Source of the DNA: Streptococcus catagoni
Lineage (GTDB): Bacteria; Bacillota; Bacilli; Lactobacillales; Streptococcaceae
NCBI RefSeq assembly: GCF_011421425.1
Contig: NZ_WPCW01000002.1
Span: forward strand, 359,564-423,563
Length of the DNA stretch: 64,000 bases
Direction: 5' to 3'
Under the pieces are notes generated by a model. That model was not told the origin of the DNA. It did no database searches and saw nothing but the letters and a program-made list of their open reading frames with translations. Positions within the stretch are counted from its first letter, which is position 1; every line of letters starts with the position of its first letter. The position numbers and the translations under genes are program-made. This document shows, piece after piece, positions 18,827-28,039 of this stretch.

Positions 18827-20845
18827 ATGTTAGACTTACGATCACCAATTGCAGGCCTCAAAGGCTTAGGTCCAAAATCAGCAGAAAAATTTCAAAAACT
18901 AGAGATCTTTACTGTTGAAGACCTCCTTTTGTATTATCCTTTTCGCTATGAAGATTTTAAGAGTAAGTCTGTTTTTGAACTGCAAGATGGTGAAAAGGCT
19001 GTTATTAATGGTCTAGTAGTAACTCCGGCAACAGTCCAATATTATGGCTTTAAAAAAAATCGTTTGTCTTTTAAACTGAAACAAGATGAATTGGTCATTG
19101 CAGTCAATTTTTTCAATCAGCCCTATCTGGCAGATAAGATTAGTTTGGAAAAAGAAATTGCGATCTTTGGGAAATGGGATCAAAAAAAGGCTAGCTTGAC
19201 TGGGATGAAGGTCTTGATGACCCTAGAAGATGATATGCAGCCGGTTTATCATACGGTTCAAGGTATCAGTCAGGCGGCCCTGATCAAGGCCATTAAATCA
19301 GCCTTTGACAGTGGACTTTTGGAGCAGTTGGAAGAAAATATTCCTGATCAGCTTATAGCAAAGTATTGCCTGATGCCAAGAAAAGAAGCTGTCAGAGCTA
19401 TGCATTTTCCAAAGGACTTAAAGGAATATCGGCTGGCTCTGAGGCGTATAAAATTTGAAGAACTCTTTTACTTTCAAATGCATCTACAACTTTTGAAATA
19501 TGCTAATAAAAAAGAAAGTTCAGGCTTAAGGATTCCTTTTGATGCTGAAAAAGTAAAAGAAAAGCTTGCATCTCTGCCATTTCCCCTAACAGAAGCACAA
19601 AAAAGAAGCTTATCAGAGATATTAGAAGACATGGCGTCTGGAAAACACATGAATCGGCTCTTACAAGGGGATGTTGGATCCGGTAAAACGGTCATTGCGA
19701 GCATGGCCATGTATGCCGCTTATAGTGCGGGTTTTCAGTCTGCTCTCATGGTGCCAACTGAAATTTTAGCCCAACAGCATTACCAAAGTTTAAGTGAATT
19801 ATTTCCTCAATTGTCCATTGCTATTTTGAGGTCAAATATGAAGGTTGCTGAAAAAAGGACAGCTTTGGCCGCCATAGCTGATGGTTCCGTTGACATGATA
19901 GTAGGGACTCATGCGCTCATTCAAGAGGCTGTCAACTACCATAAGCTAGGGCTGGTTATCACTGATGAACAGCATCGTTTTGGTGTCAAACAAAGGCAGA
20001 TTTTTAGAGAGAAGGGCGAAAATCCTGACGTTCTCATGATGACGGCAACGCCAATTCCTAGAACCTTGGCTATCACCTCATTTGGTGAAATGGATGTCTC
20101 TACCATTGATGAATTACCAGCAGGACGAAAACCAATTATTACCCGCTGGATAAAGCATCAGCAGTTAGATAGTGTTTTAACTTGGATGTCTAAAGAAATT
20201 GCCAAAGGCGCTCAAGTCTATGTCATCTCACCCCTGATAGAAGAATCAGAGGCACTTGATTTAAAAAATGCAGTTGCCTTAGAAGAAGAATTGAAAGACT
20301 ATTTTAAGGACAGGGCAAGAATTGCTCTCATGCATGGAAAAATGAAAAATGAAGAAAAAGATGCCATCATGCAGGACTTTAAAGACCAAAAAACAGATAT
20401 CTTGGTCTCTACAACAGTTATCGAAGTAGGTGTCAATGTTCCCAATGCAACCATTATGTTAATTATAGATGCTGACCGTTTTGGTCTTAGTCAATTGCAT
20501 CAGTTACGAGGCCGAGTTGGTCGTGGGCATAAGCAGTCCTATGCTGTTCTTGTGGCCAATCCCAAGACAGATTCTGGTAAGGAACGCATGAACATTATGA
20601 CAAAAACCAATGATGGCTTTGTCCTAGCTGAGGCTGATTTAAAGATGAGAGGTTCTGGAGAGATCTTTGGAACCCGTCAGTCAGGTATTCCAGAGTTTAA
20701 AACGGCGGATCTAGTGGAAGATTACCCCATACTGGAAGAAGCAAGACGCGTCGCTGTTCAAATAGCATCTGATGACAATTGGAAAAAGGATCCAAGATGG
20801 CAGGTCATTGTTTCGAATTTGACATTAAAAATAGCCTTTGATTAG
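18827..20845 (+). CDS. recG: ATP-dependent DNA helicase RecG
   Basis: Branch-migration helicase that remodels stalled forks and Holliday junctions. The 672-residue protein has the N-terminal wedge/OB region (about residues 1-230, starting P-I-A-G-L-K-G-L-G-P-K), Walker A G-D-V-G-S-G-K-T near residue 285, the DEQH box (T-D-E-Q-H-R-F-G) near residue 384, and the helicase C domain with Q-L-R-G-R-V-G-R-G near residue 565. The ATG follows GAAAGGAA. Lying after alr and the sia genes fits the S. pyogenes gene order. Confidence 0.97.
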   Translation: MLDLRSPIAGLKGLGPKSAEKFQKLEIFTVEDLLLYYPFRYEDFKSKSVFELQDGEKAVINGLVVTPATVQYYGFKKNRLSFKLKQDELVIAVNFFNQPYLADKISLEKEIAIFGKWDQKKASLTGMKVLMTLEDDMQPVYHTVQGISQAALIKAIKSAFDSGLLEQLEENIPDQLIAKYCLMPRKEAVRAMHFPKDLKEYRLALRRIKFEELFYFQMHLQLLKYANKKESSGLRIPFDAEKVKEKLASLPFPLTEAQKRSLSEILEDMASGKHMNRLLQGDVGSGKTVIASMAMYAAYSAGFQSALMVPTEILAQQHYQSLSELFPQLSIAILRSNMKVAEKRTALAAIADGSVDMIVGTHALIQEAVNYHKLGLVITDEQHRFGVKQRQIFREKGENPDVLMMTATPIPRTLAITSFGEMDVSTIDELPAGRKPIITRWIKHQQLDSVLTWMSKEIAKGAQVYVISPLIEESEALDLKNAVALEEELKDYFKDRARIALMHGKMKNEEKDAIMQDFKDQKTDILVSTTVIEVGVNVPNATIMLIIDADRFGLSQLHQLRGRVGRGHKQSYAVLVANPKTDSGKERMNIMTKTNDGFVLAEADLKMRGSGEIFGTRQSGIPEFKTADLVEDYPILEEARRVAVQIASDDNWKKDPRWQVIVSNLTLKIAFD

Positions 20846-20895
20846 TCAGGTTAAGGCAGGCCCTCTGGGAGATGATTGAAAAAACAATTAAATCT

Positions 20896-20923
20896 CAGAA
20901 ATCGTTTTCAAAAAATGGTATAC
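20896..20923 (+). promoter_or_regulatory. cre-like site and -10 before the aldo/keto reductase
   Basis: AGAAATCGTTTTCA (20896-20909) is, on the other strand, a 13 of 14 match to the cre consensus. TATACT at 20918-20923 is a likely -10. I see no good -35. Confidence 0.45.
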
Positions 20924-20955
20924 TGAAACTACTAAAAGAATCTAAGGAGAAGGAT

Positions 20956-21873
20956 ATGTTGAGGCAGAAAATAGGCCAGACCCCACTTGAGGCTTCTAGA
21001 CTTGCACTTGGTTGTATGCGAATGGCTGGGCTGGAAATGCGTGAGGCTGAGAGGGTCATTGCAACAGCCATGGACGAAGGTATCACTTTTATTGATCATG
21101 CAGATATCTATGGTGGTGGTGAATCAGAAAGACGATTTAGCCAGGCTTGTAAAAATCTGGGATTGGGTCGTGACCACTATCTCCTGCAATCAAAATGTGG
21201 TATCAGACGGGGCTACTTTGATTTTTCTAAGGATCATATTATCCAATCAGTTGAGGGGATATTAAAACGTTTGGATACGGATTATCTGGATGTCTTATTA
21301 CTGCATAGACCAGATATTTTGGTAGAGCCAGAAGAGGTAGCTCAGGCCTTTACAGAGCTTGAGAAGGCTGGGAAGGTGAGATACTTTGGCCTTAGTAACC
21401 AAAACTCTCATCAAATAGAGCTTCTACAATCTTATTTGGACCAAAAGTTGGCCATTAATCAAATGCAACTGTCCCCAGCTCATACACCGATGTTTGATGC
21501 CTCAGTCAATGTCAATATGAGAAACCAGGCTGCTATTGACAGAGATAATGGGGTTATTGAATATTGTCGGAAAAATCAGTTGACCATTCAAGCCTGGTCA
21601 CCATTTCAAATTGATTTAGGCAAGGGTCTCTTTATAGGAAATCCTGACTATGATGAATTAAACCAAACCCTCTCTGATATTGGACAAAAGTACGGGGTTT
21701 CAGATGAAGCTGTGGTCATTGCCTGGATTTTACGTCATCCAGCCAAGATGCAAGCTATTGTTGGTTCAATGAACCCAGACCGTTTGAAGAGGATTGCTCA
21801 GTCTACCAGCTTTGAACTTACAAGGCCAGAGTGGTACCAAATATACAGAAGCGCTGGCAACACCTTGCCATAA
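20956..21873 (+). CDS. Aldo/keto reductase
   Basis: NADPH-dependent oxidoreductase of unknown physiological substrate, 305 residues. The catalytic tetrad is visible: Asp and Tyr in D-H-A-D-I-Y (about residues 44-49), Lys in L-Q-S-K-C-G near residue 79, and His in L-L-L-H-R-P-D near residue 117. The NADP site near S-M-N-P-D-R at the C-terminal end is present. I place the start at the ATG at 20956, preceded by AAGGAGAAGG; an upstream in-frame extension to 20872 would overlap the promoter. It resembles the YdhF/YcsN-type subgroup. Confidence 0.85.
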   Translation: MLRQKIGQTPLEASRLALGCMRMAGLEMREAERVIATAMDEGITFIDHADIYGGGESERRFSQACKNLGLGRDHYLLQSKCGIRRGYFDFSKDHIIQSVEGILKRLDTDYLDVLLLHRPDILVEPEEVAQAFTELEKAGKVRYFGLSNQNSHQIELLQSYLDQKLAINQMQLSPAHTPMFDASVNVNMRNQAAIDRDNGVIEYCRKNQLTIQAWSPFQIDLGKGLFIGNPDYDELNQTLSDIGQKYGVSDEAVVIAWILRHPAKMQAIVGSMNPDRLKRIAQSTSFELTRPEWYQIYRSAGNTLP

Positions 21874-21933
21874 AGACTCTTTTTAAGATTTTTCTTTTGA
21901 ATCCTTTGAAAAAATTGTGGGGTTGAAAGCAGA

Positions 21934-21985
21934 AAAAAATAGCTATTAAAATAGGATTGGGAAAATGACTCCCAATCCTATTTTA
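21934..21985 (-). terminator. Hairpin terminator shared by ansA and the aldo/keto reductase
   Basis: Perfect 15-base stem (arms 21948-21962 and 21970-21984; core TAGGATTGGGA / TCCCAATCCTA). On the minus strand it is followed by a run of seven T, so it mainly ends ansA. It overlaps the ansA stop codon. Confidence 0.8.
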
Positions 21986-22945
21986 GCCTTCGATATAATC
22001 TTTTAGTTCCTTGCCCTTTAAGCCTGCATTTAAAGCGATGAGTAGTTTTAATCTGGCCTTTGGAGCGTTTAGCTCTTTGACAAACATGACGCTAGCCTCT
22101 TGAAGCATGGCTCCGCCTCCTTGATAGGCATATACGGGCTCTGCGATGCCATTAAAACAGCGAGAGACTAAGACTACTGGAATGCCAGCAGCACTAATTT
22201 TTTCCACTTCTGGCATGGCAAGTGGGGGGATATTGCCAGCCCCTAAGGCTTCGATAACCAGTCCCTGGATATTATCTGGCGATAGGAGGCTAAGGATACT
22301 CCCATCTCCCATTCCAGCATAGGCCTTTATGATGGGAACTGTACCAGATATGGAATTCAGGTCAAAGCGAACTCGAGGCTCTGCTCTTTTAAAGAATAAT
22401 AAGTCCTTTTTCATAATAATGCCAATCGGACCATGAGTTGGGGTTTGAAAGGTTGAGATATTAGTGGTATGGGTTTTGGTGACGTACTTGGCAGCATGTA
22501 TTTCATCGTTCATAACCACTAAGACCCCCTTACCTTTGGCCTTATCGTGACTGGCAACTCTTAAGGCAGTTAAGTAATTATAGATGCCATCGCTTCCTAT
22601 TTCATTGGAGCTTCTCATGGCACCAGTAATGACAATGGGAATGTCAGGGACTTCCATGGTATCTAAAAAGTAGGCTGTTTCTTCCAAGGTATCTGTTCCG
22701 TGGGTAATGACAATGCCATCATAGGACTGGCCTAGCTCTTTGATCTTATGATAGAGTTTTAGCATATGTCTTGGTGTGATATGAGGGCTAGGTAAATTAA
22801 AGAAATCAATGACAGTCAGCTGGATATTTTCTAAGTCAAGGCCAACATGGGTCATTGGGTTGATATCATTGGTTGATACTTTTCCTGTGGTATCAGCCTG
22901 CATAGAAATAGTCCCTCCGGTATGTAAGACTAGAATTTGTTTCAT
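21983..22945 (-). CDS. ansA: L-asparaginase, type I
   Basis: Hydrolyses asparagine to aspartate and ammonia. The 320-residue protein has the two threonine motifs of the family: L-H-T-G-G-T-I-S at the N-terminus (about residues 6-13) and I-T-H-G-T-D-T-L-E-E-T-A near residue 83. It has no signal peptide, consistent with the cytoplasmic type I enzyme. It is encoded alone on the minus strand between two convergently or divergently placed genes. Confidence 0.93.
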   Translation of the reverse strand: MKQILVLHTGGTISMQADTTGKVSTNDINPMTHVGLDLENIQLTVIDFFNLPSPHITPRHMLKLYHKIKELGQSYDGIVITHGTDTLEETAYFLDTMEVPDIPIVITGAMRSSNEIGSDGIYNYLTALRVASHDKAKGKGVLVVMNDEIHAAKYVTKTHTTNISTFQTPTHGPIGIIMKKDLLFFKRAEPRVRFDLNSISGTVPIIKAYAGMGDGSILSLLSPDNIQGLVIEALGAGNIPPLAMPEVEKISAAGIPVVLVSRCFNGIAEPVYAYQGGGAMLQEASVMFVKELNAPKARLKLLIALNAGLKGKELKDYIEG

Positions 22946-23015
22946 TATTCGTCATTCTTCCTTTAAAATATGGTATAATCTATTCTATCATAAATAGAAG
23001 AGAGTAAAAAAGGTT

Positions 23016-24404
23016 TTGACAATTAAGGCAGTCTTTTTTGACATTGACGGGACACTTTTAAATGATCGGAAAAATGTTCAAAAAACAACACAAAAGGCTA
23101 TTCAAAGTTTAAAAAAACAAGGGATAATGGTTGGTTTGGCGACTGGTCGAGGCCCTGGTTTTGTACAACCTTTTTTAGAAAACTTCAACATTGATTTTGC
23201 GGTGACCTATAATGGTCAATACATCCTAACAAGAGATAAAATCTTGTACCAAAATCAGTTGCCTAAATCGATGATCTATAAGATTATTAGGTATGCTAGT
23301 GACAAGAAAAAAGAAGTTTCTTTAGGGACAGCTTCAGGCTTAGCCGGCTCTAGAATCATTGACATGGGTACCAGTCAATTTGGTCAGGTGGTTTCTAGCA
23401 TCGTTCCAAGAAGCATGGTCACAACAGTTGAGAGTAGCTTTAAGAATCTGATTCGACGGGTTAAGCCACAGAGTTTCAACAACTTAGTCACTATTATGCG
23501 TGAGCCCATTTACCAAATAGTGATGGTGGCTTCAGCAGAAGAAACTGTTGAAATTAAAGAGAAATTCCCTCATATCAAGATAACAAGAAGTAGCCCCTAC
23601 TCAATCGATTTATTATCGGTTGATCAGTCTAAAATCAAGGGGATTGAGCGTCTAGGACAAATGTTTGGTTTTGAATTATCAGAGGTCATGGCCTTTGGTG
23701 ATTCTGACAATGATTTGGAAATGCTGGCTGGTGTCGGAGTAGGTGTTGCCATGGGCAATGCCGAAGAGGGCGTGAAAAGCGGTGCTCACTTTACCACTGC
23801 CTCAAACAATAATGGTGGCATTAGTAAAGCCCTGGCTCACTATGGTCTTATCCATTTAGATGTTGAAAAAAGCTTTAAGAGCCGTGATGAGAACTTCAAC
23901 AAGGTTAAGGACTTCCACCGTGTCATGGATGGGGATACCATTGAAACACCTCGTGGTTATTCCTTGCAGGGGGCTGGACATCGCACCAATTTTAAGGTAG
24001 AAGAACTGGTAGAATTCCTCTTTGCGGCCAGCCAGGGTGATAAAGGTCAATTTACTCAGGCCTTAATGGATATGCATTCTGCCATTGATCAGGCTGCTAT
24101 GAAGGTGCAATCAAAAGAACATAAGGAATCACCACTGGTAGGACAGGTTGATGCCTTAACGGACTTACTATACTTTACCTATGGTTCCTTTGTTTTGATG
24201 GGTGTTGATCCACAGCCTATCTTTGAAACGGTTCATGAGGCTAATATGGGCAAATTATTTCCAGACGGCAAAGCCCGCTTTGACCCGAACAGTCATAAAA
24301 TATTAAAACCTGAATATTGGGAAGAACATTATGCGCCTGAGAAGGCCATTAAAAAAGAGTTGGATAAACAACTACAAAAATCCTTACAACGCTTAGAAAA
24401 ATAA
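23016..24404 (+). CDS. Cof-type HAD phosphatase fused to a phosphoribosyl-ATP-pyrophosphohydrolase-like domain
   Basis: A 462-residue two-domain protein. Residues 1-270 are a Cof/HAD-IIB phosphatase: F-F-D-I-D-G-T-L-L (nucleophile Asp) at residue 8, and the G-D-S-D-N-D-L-E-M motif near residue 228. Residues about 290-460 have the look of an all-helical MazG/PRA-PH fold, with the E-E-L-V-E-F and D-A-L-T-D-L-L-Y-F motifs whose acidic residues bind metal. Such a fusion suggests house-cleaning of an abnormal nucleotide or sugar phosphate. The start is a TTG, with AAAAAGG only 2 bases away or AGAGAG further upstream. Confidence 0.8.
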   Translation: MTIKAVFFDIDGTLLNDRKNVQKTTQKAIQSLKKQGIMVGLATGRGPGFVQPFLENFNIDFAVTYNGQYILTRDKILYQNQLPKSMIYKIIRYASDKKKEVSLGTASGLAGSRIIDMGTSQFGQVVSSIVPRSMVTTVESSFKNLIRRVKPQSFNNLVTIMREPIYQIVMVASAEETVEIKEKFPHIKITRSSPYSIDLLSVDQSKIKGIERLGQMFGFELSEVMAFGDSDNDLEMLAGVGVGVAMGNAEEGVKSGAHFTTASNNNGGISKALAHYGLIHLDVEKSFKSRDENFNKVKDFHRVMDGDTIETPRGYSLQGAGHRTNFKVEELVEFLFAASQGDKGQFTQALMDMHSAIDQAAMKVQSKEHKESPLVGQVDALTDLLYFTYGSFVLMGVDPQPIFETVHEANMGKLFPDGKARFDPNSHKILKPEYWEEHYAPEKAIKKELDKQLQKSLQRLEK

Positions 24405-24405
24405 A

Positions 24406-24462
24406 AACTTGGCTATGATTCTATCTTTTAAAGAGACAGATCATAACCAAGCTTTTTTAGTT
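24406..24462. terminator. Bidirectional terminator between the HAD gene and usp
   Basis: Arms CTTGGCTATGAT and ATCATAACCAAG pair with one C/A mismatch on the plus strand (G-U on the minus), flanked by T runs on both strands. Confidence 0.7.
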
Positions 24463-24467
24463 ATTAA

Positions 24468-24920
24468 TTATAAAGTTTTTTTAGTGTCACGTACGACAAG
24501 AAGGTCAACTTTAGCATTACGTAGTATATACTCTGATGAAGAACCAATTAACAGACGTTCAAAGGTGTTAAGACCAGTAGCTCCAACCATGATAAGATCA
24601 ACGTTTTCACGGTCAGGAATATCGTGAGCCAACAAGTTTTTAGGATTACCAAACTCAATGACTTGCTTGATATTTGTGATACCTTGATCCCGGGCTTGTT
24701 GTTCTAAGGTGCTAAGAACTTCTTTAGCTTCTGTTTCTAGTTTGTCATAGATATAAGTATCAAAAGTTGCTACACTTTGTAATGCGCGTGTGTCAACGAC
24801 GTGAGCTAAGATTAATTGGGCATCGTTTCTAAGAGCGACATTGACAGCCTTATTAAAGGCTAGCTCAGATTCATATGACCCATCAACAGCGACCAGTATG
24901 TGTTCATATTTTTGTATCAT
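24468..24920 (-). CDS. Universal stress protein, UspA family
   Basis: A 150-residue single-domain Usp. It starts Y-E-H-I-L-V-A-V-D-G-S and ends with the ATP-binding signature G-A-T-G-(nine residues)-G-S-S near residues 112-126, so nucleotide binding is expected. It is transcribed alone, convergent with the HAD gene, with its promoter in the A/T-rich gap before alaT. The physiological stress it answers to cannot be read from the sequence. Confidence 0.9.
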   Translation of the reverse strand: MIQKYEHILVAVDGSYESELAFNKAVNVALRNDAQLILAHVVDTRALQSVATFDTYIYDKLETEAKEVLSTLEQQARDQGITNIKQVIEFGNPKNLLAHDIPDRENVDLIMVGATGLNTFERLLIGSSSEYILRNAKVDLLVVRDTKKTL

Positions 24921-25113
24921 AGTAGTGTCCTCCTTTGTACACTTGAAGTGGATTCCTTCTATATCATTATTATACTCCTTTTTTTAAAAATTTGAAAGCG
25001 ATTGTTTTTTTCTGAAACCTCAATGAATCTGCTTTTTCAAGTGGGCTTTTATAGAAAATTCTTCCTATTTTTTTTGATTTTGTTTATAATAAAAGCTACG
25101 AGGTAGGTGAAAT

Positions 25114-26328
25114 ATGAAAATTTTTGAGAAGTCTTCCAAATTAGAACATGTTGCATATGACATTCGTGGTCCAGTCTTAGAAGAGGCCGATCGGATGATC
25201 GCTAGTGGTGAGAAAATTCTTCGTTTAAATACTGGTAATCCTGGTGCCTTTGGTTTTGAAGCCCCAGATGAGGTCATTCGTGATTTGATTATCAATGCAA
25301 GAAACAGCGAAGCTTACTCTGACAGTAAGGGGATCTTTTCTGCCCGCAAGGCCATCATGCAATATTGCCAATTGAGAAATTTTCCAGAGGTGGATATTGA
25401 TGATATCTATCTGGGAAACGGAGTGTCCGAATTAATTTCCATGTCCCTACAAGCTCTGCTTGATGATGGAGATGAAGTTTTGGTTCCCATGCCTGATTAT
25501 CCCCTGTGGACTGCCTGTGTGAGCTTAGGTGGGGGACATGCTGTTCACTATTTGTGTGATGAAGAAGCCGACTGGTATCCTGATATTGATGACATCAAGT
25601 CTAAGATTAGCAGTAGAACAAAGGCAATTGTGATCATTAATCCTAATAATCCAACTGGTGCACTCTATCCCAAAGAAGTTTTAGAGGATATTGTAGCTCT
25701 TGCAAGAGAGCACCAACTGATTATTTTCGCCGATGAGATCTATGATCGTGTGGTCATGGATGGAGGTGAGCATATAGCAGTAGCTAGTCTTGCCCCTGAT
25801 GTTTTTTGTGTGTCAATGAATGGTCTATCTAAATCACATCGCATTGCCGGTTTTCGTGTGGGGTGGATGGTTCTGTCAGGACCTAAAGAACATGTACGTG
25901 GTTACATAGAAGGTCTCAATATGCTGGCCAATATGCGTCTATGCTCAAACGTCCTAGCTCAACAGGTGGTTCAAACCTCATTAGGCGGATACCAGTCTGT
26001 TGATCAACTATTACTTCCAGGCGGTAGGATCTATGAACAAAGAAACTACATCTATAAGGCTATCAATGACATTCCAGGTCTATCTGCTGTCAAACCTAGA
26101 GCTGGTTTGTATATCTTCCCAAAAATTGATCGACAAATGTATCATATTGATGATGATGAGCAGTTTGTTTTGGATTTGCTCAAGCAAGAAAAAGTCATGC
26201 TGGTTCATGGACGTGGCTTTAACTGGAAAGATCCTGATCATTTCCGAATTGTCTATCTGCCAACTGTTGAAGAATTAGGAGATGTCCAAGAAAAAATTAC
26301 ACGGGTTTTGAGCCAATATAAACGTTAA
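25114..26328 (+). CDS. alaT: Pyridoxal-phosphate aminotransferase, AlaT-type
   Basis: Class I/II aminotransferase, 404 residues, matching the alanine/valine-forming AlaT group (N-terminus F-x-K-S-S-K-L-E-H-V-A-Y-D-I-R-G-P-V). Visible are the N-P-N-N-P-T-G motif near residue 175 and the PLP lysine in G-L-S-K-S-H-R-I-A-G-F-R near residue 245. It transfers amino groups between glutamate and pyruvate or related 2-oxo acids. It lies next to codY, which controls amino acid metabolism, though each has its own promoter. The ATG follows GAGGTAGGTG. Confidence 0.9.
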   Translation: MKIFEKSSKLEHVAYDIRGPVLEEADRMIASGEKILRLNTGNPGAFGFEAPDEVIRDLIINARNSEAYSDSKGIFSARKAIMQYCQLRNFPEVDIDDIYLGNGVSELISMSLQALLDDGDEVLVPMPDYPLWTACVSLGGGHAVHYLCDEEADWYPDIDDIKSKISSRTKAIVIINPNNPTGALYPKEVLEDIVALAREHQLIIFADEIYDRVVMDGGEHIAVASLAPDVFCVSMNGLSKSHRIAGFRVGWMVLSGPKEHVRGYIEGLNMLANMRLCSNVLAQQVVQTSLGGYQSVDQLLLPGGRIYEQRNYIYKAINDIPGLSAVKPRAGLYIFPKIDRQMYHIDDDEQFVLDLLKQEKVMLVHGRGFNWKDPDHFRIVYLPTVEELGDVQEKITRVLSQYKR

Positions 26329-26345
26329 TAAAATTCTCATAAAAG

Positions 26346-26385
26346 GTTCAGTATGGAAAATATTTTTTTGTACTGAACATTATTT
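26346..26385 (+). terminator. Possible terminator after alaT
   Basis: Perfect 8-base arms GTTCAGTA / TACTGAAC around a 17-base T-rich loop; the downstream T run is short, so it may be weak. Confidence 0.5.
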
Positions 26386-26437
26386 TATGAATAAAGCTTG
26401 ATATGGAGGACTTTTAGAAATTGTAGAAATAGTAAAC

Positions 26438-26483
26438 AATTTTCTGAAAATTCCTTGCGTATTCTAGGGTCCTTTGATATAAT
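26438..26483 (+). promoter_or_regulatory. Perfect CodY box and codY promoter
   Basis: AATTTTCTGAAAATT at 26438-26452 matches the CodY consensus at all 15 positions. It abuts the -35 TTGCGT (26455-26460), with TATAAT at 26478-26483 and 17-base spacing. CodY bound here would block RNA polymerase, so codY should repress itself when branched-chain amino acids and GTP are abundant. Confidence 0.9.
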
Positions 26484-26519
26484 TGAGACGCAAAATATAT
26501 CGAAGGATAAAGGTGAAAA

Positions 26520-27302
26520 ATGCCAAATTTATTAGAAAAAACACGTAAAATTACCTCCATTCTCCAACGCTCTGTGGACAGTTTGGAGACTGTATTACCA
26601 TACAATACCATGGCTTCTCGTCTAGCCGATATCATTGATTGCAATGCTTGTATTATTAATGGTGGTGGAACACTTCTAGGTTATGCTATGAAGTACAAGA
26701 CAAACAATGACCGTGTTGAAGAGTTTTTTGAAGCTAAGCAGTTTCCAGAGTCTTATGTGAAGTCAGCTAGCCGTGTTTATGATACTGAAGCTAATGTGAC
26801 AGTTGACAATGAGTTATCAATTTTCCCAGTTGAGTCTAAAGATATCTACCCTGACGGTTTGACAACCATTGCCCCTATTTATGGTGGTGGTATGCGCTTG
26901 GGTTCTCTTATTATCTGGAGAAATGATAAAAAATTTAATGACGAAGATTTGATATTGATTGAGATCTCGAGTACCGTAGTTGGTATTCAGTTATTAAACC
27001 TCCAAACAGAAAACCTTGAAGAAACCATCCGCAAGCAAACAGCTGTTAATATGGCTATGAATACTCTGTCTTATTCAGAAATGAAGGCAGTGGCAGCTAT
27101 CTTGGGTGAACTTGAAGGACATGAGGGACGCCTTACAGCCTCAGTTATTGCCGATCGAATTGGTATTACCCGTTCAGTTATTGTTAATGCCTTGCGTAAA
27201 CTTGAAAGTGCCGGCATTATTGAAAGTCGTTCCTTAGGAATGAAGGGAACTTACCTCAAGGTTATTAACGAAGGAATATTTGATAAGTTAAAGGAAGTGT
27301 AG
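26520..27302 (+). CDS. codY: Global nutritional repressor CodY
   Basis: Dimeric regulator that senses isoleucine/valine/leucine (and in many species GTP) and represses amino acid uptake, biosynthesis and virulence genes. The 260-residue protein has the N-terminal GAF sensor domain (about residues 1-155) and a C-terminal winged helix with the conserved segment [17 protein letters not shown] near residue 205. It begins with ATG after AAGGTGAAAA. The reading frame ends in TAG, and the next open frame (pncA-like) continues in the same frame directly after it. Confidence 0.98.
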   Translation: MPNLLEKTRKITSILQRSVDSLETVLPYNTMASRLADIIDCNACIINGGGTLLGYAMKYKTNNDRVEEFFEAKQFPESYVKSASRVYDTEANVTVDNELSIFPVESKDIYPDGLTTIAPIYGGGMRLGSLIIWRNDKKFNDEDLILIEISSTVVGIQLLNLQTENLEETIRKQTAVNMAMNTLSYSEMKAVAAILGELEGHEGRLTASVIADRIGITRSVIVNALRKLESAGIIESRSLGMKGTYLKVINEGIFDKLKEV

Positions 27303-27305
27303 AAA

Positions 27306-27854
27306 ATTACTAAAGCTCTTATAAACATTGATTATACATACGATTTTGTAGCAGATGATGGGAAGCTTACTGTAGGGAAACCTGCACAATTTATTGAAAA
27401 AGCCATAACTCGAGTTACAAAAGAGAATTTTCAAGCAGGTCATTACATTTTTTTTGCTGTAGATGAACATGACTTGGATGATGAGTTTCATCCAGAGAAG
27501 AAACTTTTTCCACCGCACAATTTAAGAAATACAAGTGGAAGAGAACTCTACGGCTCACTAGGCCAGTTTTACCAAGAAATTAAGGATGATAGTCGCGTTT
27601 TCTGGATAGATAAACGTTATTATTCTGCCTTTTCTGGCACACAATTGGATATCCTCCTAAGGGAGAGAAAGGTAGATGCCCTGGTTCTGGTAGGACTGAT
27701 GACAGATATTTGCGTACTGCATACTGCCATAGCTGCTTATCATTTAGGTTATCAGATTGAAATTTTCAAAGAAGCAGTTGCTAGCTTATCAGAAACCAGT
27801 ACTAATTGGGCACTCAATCATTTCGAGAAAGTTCTTGGAGCAAAAATCATATAA
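27306..27854 (+). CDS. pncA: Isochorismatase-family hydrolase, nicotinamidase-like, with ATT at the start position
   Basis: An intact 182-codon frame with the family motifs: the catalytic Asp in I-D-Y-T-Y-D-F (about residue 9) and the nucleophile Cys in G-L-M-T-D-I-C-V-L-H-T-A near residue 135. Nicotinamidase converts nicotinamide to nicotinate for NAD salvage. The expected M-T-K-A-L start reads ATT-ACT-AAA. There is no ATG, GTG or TTG in frame until a TTG at 27474, which would remove the catalytic Asp. AAGGAAG from the end of codY lies about 9 bases upstream. It is either translated from ATT, or silenced. It is closely linked to codY. Confidence 0.7.
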   Translation: MTKALINIDYTYDFVADDGKLTVGKPAQFIEKAITRVTKENFQAGHYIFFAVDEHDLDDEFHPEKKLFPPHNLRNTSGRELYGSLGQFYQEIKDDSRVFWIDKRYYSAFSGTQLDILLRERKVDALVLVGLMTDICVLHTAIAAYHLGYQIEIFKEAVASLSETSTNWALNHFEKVLGAKII

Positions 27855-27869
27855 AAAAAGAAAGTCCTT

Positions 27870-27896
27870 AAAGTCCTTAGAAATAAGGACTTTTAA
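27870..27896 (+). terminator. Intrinsic terminator after the pncA-like gene
   Basis: Stem AAGTCCTTA / TAAGGACTT with GAAA loop and TTTT. Confidence 0.8.
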
Positions 27897-27904
27897 ATAT
27901 GTAG

Positions 27905-27938
27905 AAAAAGTGATGGCTAAAAGAAATCATCACTTTTT
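27905..27938 (+). repeat. Perfect inverted repeat, probable second terminator
   Basis: Arms AAAAAGTGATG (27905-27915) and CATCACTTTTT (27928-27938), 12-base loop. It stands right behind the previous terminator and works in either direction. Confidence 0.6.
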
Positions 27939-28039
27939 ACTTGATTATTTGTCAGAGAAATCTCATGATAGGCAAAGAGATTGGCGAAGGTAGTGTGCTC
28001 TTTTGATAGATTCGCCCTGGTATCAGCCAATGGGGAGAT

